DNA from: Candidatus Stahliibacteriota bacterium
Lineage (GTDB): Bacteria > Hydrothermota > UBA3073
Assembly: GCA_030627085.1 (NCBI GenBank)
Contig: DAOUSS010000062.1
Span: 1 to 7,756 of the forward strand
Direction of reading: 5' to 3'
Length of the DNA: 7,756 bases
Made by a program: the position numbers and the translations under genes. Position 1 is the first letter of the stretch, and each line of letters begins with the position of its first letter. This document shows positions 6,108 to 7,756 of the stretch, piece by piece. The notes below the pieces were generated by a model. That model was given only the letters and a program-made list of their open reading frames with translations, searched no databases and was not told the DNA's origin.

Positions 6108-6293
6108 ATGTGGGATGTGAAATGTTAAATGTGGGATGTGGAATGTTTAATGTTAAATGTGAGATGTTAAATGTTAAATGTGGGATGTGGAATGTGGAAG
6201 GTAGAATGTGGGATGTGGAATGTGTAATGTAGAATGTGAAATGTGGGATGTGGAAGGTTTAATGTGGAATGTGAAATGTGAAATGTGAGATGT
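6105..6293 (+). repeat. Family B heptad array, 27 units, starting on the mraY stop codon
   Basis: Twenty-seven 7-base units in unbroken register, of pattern NNRATGT (for example TAAATGT, GGGATGT, GGAATGT, GAAATGT). Only two units, both GGAAGGT (6196-6202 and 6252-6258), break the ATGT core. The first unit contains the mraY TAA stop (6105-6107). After 6293 the register decays through GAGTGAG and GATGTGGAAGG up to about 6311. There is no cytosine on the + strand. Units vary in their first three bases and are not clonal copies, indicating an old or selected array. Confidence 0.93.
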
Positions 6294-6315
6294 GAGTGAG
6301 ATGTGGAAGGAGTAA

Positions 6316-6395
6316 TTAGTTGATTAGTTAATTAGTTGATTAGGTGATTGGTTGATTAGGTGATTGGTTGATTAGTTAATTAGTTAAATAGTTAA
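6316..6395 (+). repeat. Family C octamer array, ten units, before murD
   Basis: Ten 8-base units in register: TTAGTTGA, TTAGTTAA, TTAGTTGA, then alternating TTAGGTGA and TTGGTTGA, then TTAGTTAA twice and ATAGTTAA. The pattern is TTRGKTRA. The array runs directly into the murD ribosome-binding site. It is the same family as 3400-3439 and likewise follows family B heptads. Confidence 0.9.
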
Positions 6396-6400
6396 AAGGG
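6396..6400 (+). promoter_or_regulatory. Ribosome-binding site for murD (AAGGG)
   Basis: AAGGG at 6396-6400 sits six bases before the murD ATG, immediately after the last octamer. It is one of only two convincing Shine-Dalgarno sequences in the window and supports ATG 6407 as the start. Confidence 0.55.
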
Positions 6401-6406
6401 ATATCT

Positions 6407-7726
6407 ATGAATCTCGTGAATAGAAGGGTGTCCGTAGTTGGACTCAAAAGAAGCGGAAGTGCTGCGATATCGCTTCTCAAGAAGAAAGGTGCCTTCGTAT
6501 TTGGAAGCGATATAGATAAGACCATAGATATCTCTTCTCTCGATATACCGCTTGAACTCGGGAAGAACTCCCAGAGGATTCTGGATGCTGACCTTGTAGT
6601 GGTAAGTCCCGGTATCTCACTGCAGCATTCGGTGCTCATTGAAGCGAAGAAAAGAGGCATTCCTGTGGTTGGAGAGTTGGAGCTTGCCTCCTGGTTTATA
6701 CACTCTCCCATAATTGCTGTGACGGGGACAAATGGGAAGACCACTACCTGTCTTTTAATTGATAACATAATGAGGACAGCTTCATTGGATTCAGTAGTTG
6801 CTGGGAATATATATCCAGGGCTTCCTCTCTCTCTGGTCGTTGATAAGATATCCCGAGAAACAGTTGTAATAGTTGAGGTATCTTCCTTCCAGTTGGAGAC
6901 AATAGAAAAATTCAGGCCGCGTATTGCTGTTCTGCTCAACATAACCCCTGACCATCTTGATAGACATCCATCTATGGAGGAGTATAAAAAAATAAAGACA
7001 AGGATATTTAAAAATCAGGAGAAGACAGATTTTGCTGTCTTGAACTTTGATGACGAAAACGTAAAAGAGGTATTCAATGGAGCCGAGTCGAAGGCGGTAT
7101 ACTTTTCAATTTCTGAGAGCAAGAAGGTGAAAGTATATACGAAAGACGGTTTTATCTGGTTTGGCAAGGAGCAACTTTTCCCGATACCGGAAATGGATAT
7201 TCCACTTGAAGATATACTTGCAGGAATTGCAGTGTCAAAAATACAGGGGATAAGAAATGAATCAATAAAGGAAGGTCTACTTTCATTTACGGGTGCACCG
7301 CACAGAATGGAGAATATTGGGGACATAAACGGAAGGACATTTATAAATAATTCTATGTGCACAAATCCCTCATCTTTTGTGAAGTCTCTTAATGTCCTGA
7401 AAAAAAGACCTATACTAATTATGGGTGGAAAATCAAAGAAAGTTGATATAGAGCCTATCCTTGATGCAGTTATAAAGAAGGTAAAGTTTTGCGTTGTCAT
7501 GGGAGAGGTAAGCAATCTTATCATAAGGAGTTTGAAGGAGAAAGATTACCTTAACTTTTATTTTGCGCAAGATATGGCAGATGCTATACAAAGAGCTTAT
7601 TCTGTTTCATCTCCCGGTGATGTTGTATTTCTCTCGCCTGGATTTGCATCATTTGATATGTTCAAAGATTTTCAGGAGAGAGGAGATGTTTTTAAGAAGG
7701 AGGTTAAAAATTTGCTGGAAGGATAG
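6407..7726 (+). CDS. murD: MurD, UDP-MurNAc-L-alanine:D-glutamate ligase, with divergent ATP-side residues
   Basis: Cytoplasmic ligase adding D-glutamate to UDP-MurNAc-L-Ala. The 439-residue protein has a Rossmann-like N-terminus with GLKRSGSAA (12-20), VVSPGI (65-70) and GELEL (89-93), then P-loop VTGTNGKTTT (105-114), AGN (132-134), EVSSFQLE (157-164), NITPDHLDRH (178-187), and K197 as the expected carbamylated lysine. The C-terminal domain has GAPHRME (296-302), GGKSK (340-344) and LSPGFASFDMFKDFQERGDVF (409-429). Together these identify MurD rather than MurC or MurE. Two blocks are unusual: the HNxxN linker motif reads IPLED (265-269), and NDSKATN reads NNSMCTN (314-320). The gene follows mraY after 299 bases of repeats and is followed nine bases later by the probable ftsW, in the usual order. 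Confidence 0.92.
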   Translation: MNLVNRRVSVVGLKRSGSAAISLLKKKGAFVFGSDIDKTIDISSLDIPLELGKNSQRILDADLVVVSPGISLQHSVLIEAKKRGIPVVGELELASWFIHSPIIAVTGTNGKTTTCLLIDNIMRTASLDSVVAGNIYPGLPLSLVVDKISRETVVIVEVSSFQLETIEKFRPRIAVLLNITPDHLDRHPSMEEYKKIKTRIFKNQEKTDFAVLNFDDENVKEVFNGAESKAVYFSISESKKVKVYTKDGFIWFGKEQLFPIPEMDIPLEDILAGIAVSKIQGIRNESIKEGLLSFTGAPHRMENIGDINGRTFINNSMCTNPSSFVKSLNVLKKRPILIMGGKSKKVDIEPILDAVIKKVKFCVVMGEVSNLIIRSLKEKDYLNFYFAQDMADAIQRAYSVSSPGDVVFLSPGFASFDMFKDFQERGDVFKKEVKNLLEG

Positions 7727-7729
7727 AGG
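7725..7729 (+). promoter_or_regulatory. Ribosome-binding site for the gene starting at 7736
   Basis: AGAGG at 7725-7729 overlaps the murD TAG stop (7724-7726) and lies six bases before the next ATG. The arrangement suggests translational coupling of murD with the following gene. Confidence 0.6.
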
Positions 7730-7735
7730 TTAATT

Positions 7736-7756
7736 ATGCGGGAGAATCAGGTAAAA
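7736..7756 (+). CDS. Start of a further gene, probably ftsW (partial)
   Basis: Seven codons, MRENQVK, are visible before the window ends. The ATG is preceded by AGAGG at good spacing and lies nine bases after murD. In the conserved order mraY-murD-ftsW-murG the next gene is usually ftsW, the septal peptidoglycan glycosyltransferase that works with FtsI. A short polar N-terminus suits FtsW. The assignment rests on position alone, so no symbol is given. Confidence 0.5.

Noticed and set aside
6105..6395. CRISPR array
   Set aside because: Units are 7 or 8 bases with no spacers between them. This is a tandem array, not repeat-spacer architecture.
6368..6396. Promoter for murD within the octamers (TTGATT with a TAAAT-like -10)
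   Set aside because: Spacing between the candidate hexamers is wrong, and TTGATT-like words recur simply because they are the repeat unit.
6407..7726. murD as a decayed pseudogene because of altered motifs
   Set aside because: The frame is intact, the length is normal, the catalytic P-loop, E157, H183, K197 and the C-terminal substrate motifs are present, and it is placed correctly in the operon with a ribosome-binding site.

Overview
The window is a stretch of a bacterial division and cell-wall (dcw) cluster, with every gene on the + strand. In order it holds ftsI (class B penicillin-binding protein), murE, murF, mraY, murD, and the first seven codons of a further gene that by position is probably ftsW. 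All five complete genes are intact and near the usual length for their families. Together they cover peptidoglycan precursor assembly: MurD adds D-glutamate, MurE adds a diamino acid (probably meso-diaminopimelate), MurF adds D-Ala-D-Ala, and MraY moves the finished sugar-pentapeptide onto undecaprenyl phosphate. FtsI cross-links the resulting septal peptidoglycan, and FtsW would be its glycosyltransferase partner.

The unusual part is between the genes. In most genomes these genes overlap or nearly touch. Here four of the five gaps are 136, 251, 157 and 299 bases long and are filled with short tandem words and palindromes. Layout: 1-109, A/T-rich leader with a possible promoter; 110-1714 ftsI; 1715-1850, a tandem decamer and two palindromes; 1851-3284 murE; 3285-3535, a mosaic of heptads, an imperfect hairpin, octamers, more heptads, a second palindrome and a last heptad pair; 3536-4873 murF; 4874-5030, heptads around a branched palindrome; 5031-6107 mraY; 6108-6406, at least 27 heptads followed by 10 octamers; 6407-7726 murD; 7736 onward, the probable ftsW start. 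Only the murD-ftsW junction is conventionally tight.

The repeats fall into families: heptad A (around GAGTAAG), heptad B (NNRATGT), octamer C (TTRGKTRA), heptad D (around TCAATTG) and a decamer (ACGCGGATTA). The same families recur in different gaps and in different orders. In three consecutive genes (murE, murF, mraY) the stop codon lies inside a repeat array, so the arrays start within, or right at, the end of the gene. The murE-murF and murF-mraY gaps also hold two copies of one palindromic element whose arms differ by a compensated base pair. The gap before murD has no cytosine on the + strand for 302 bases.

MurD is itself divergent. Several normally invariant residues on the ATP side of the active site are replaced, while MurE and MurF from the same window keep them.

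Organism: a bacterium of moderate G+C with a probable diaminopimelate-type wall. FtsI has no PASTA domains. The repeat-filled gaps recall the heptanucleotide repeats described in some cyanobacteria and the repetitive gaps of some uncultivated lineages. Nothing here identifies the phylum, and I do not assign one.
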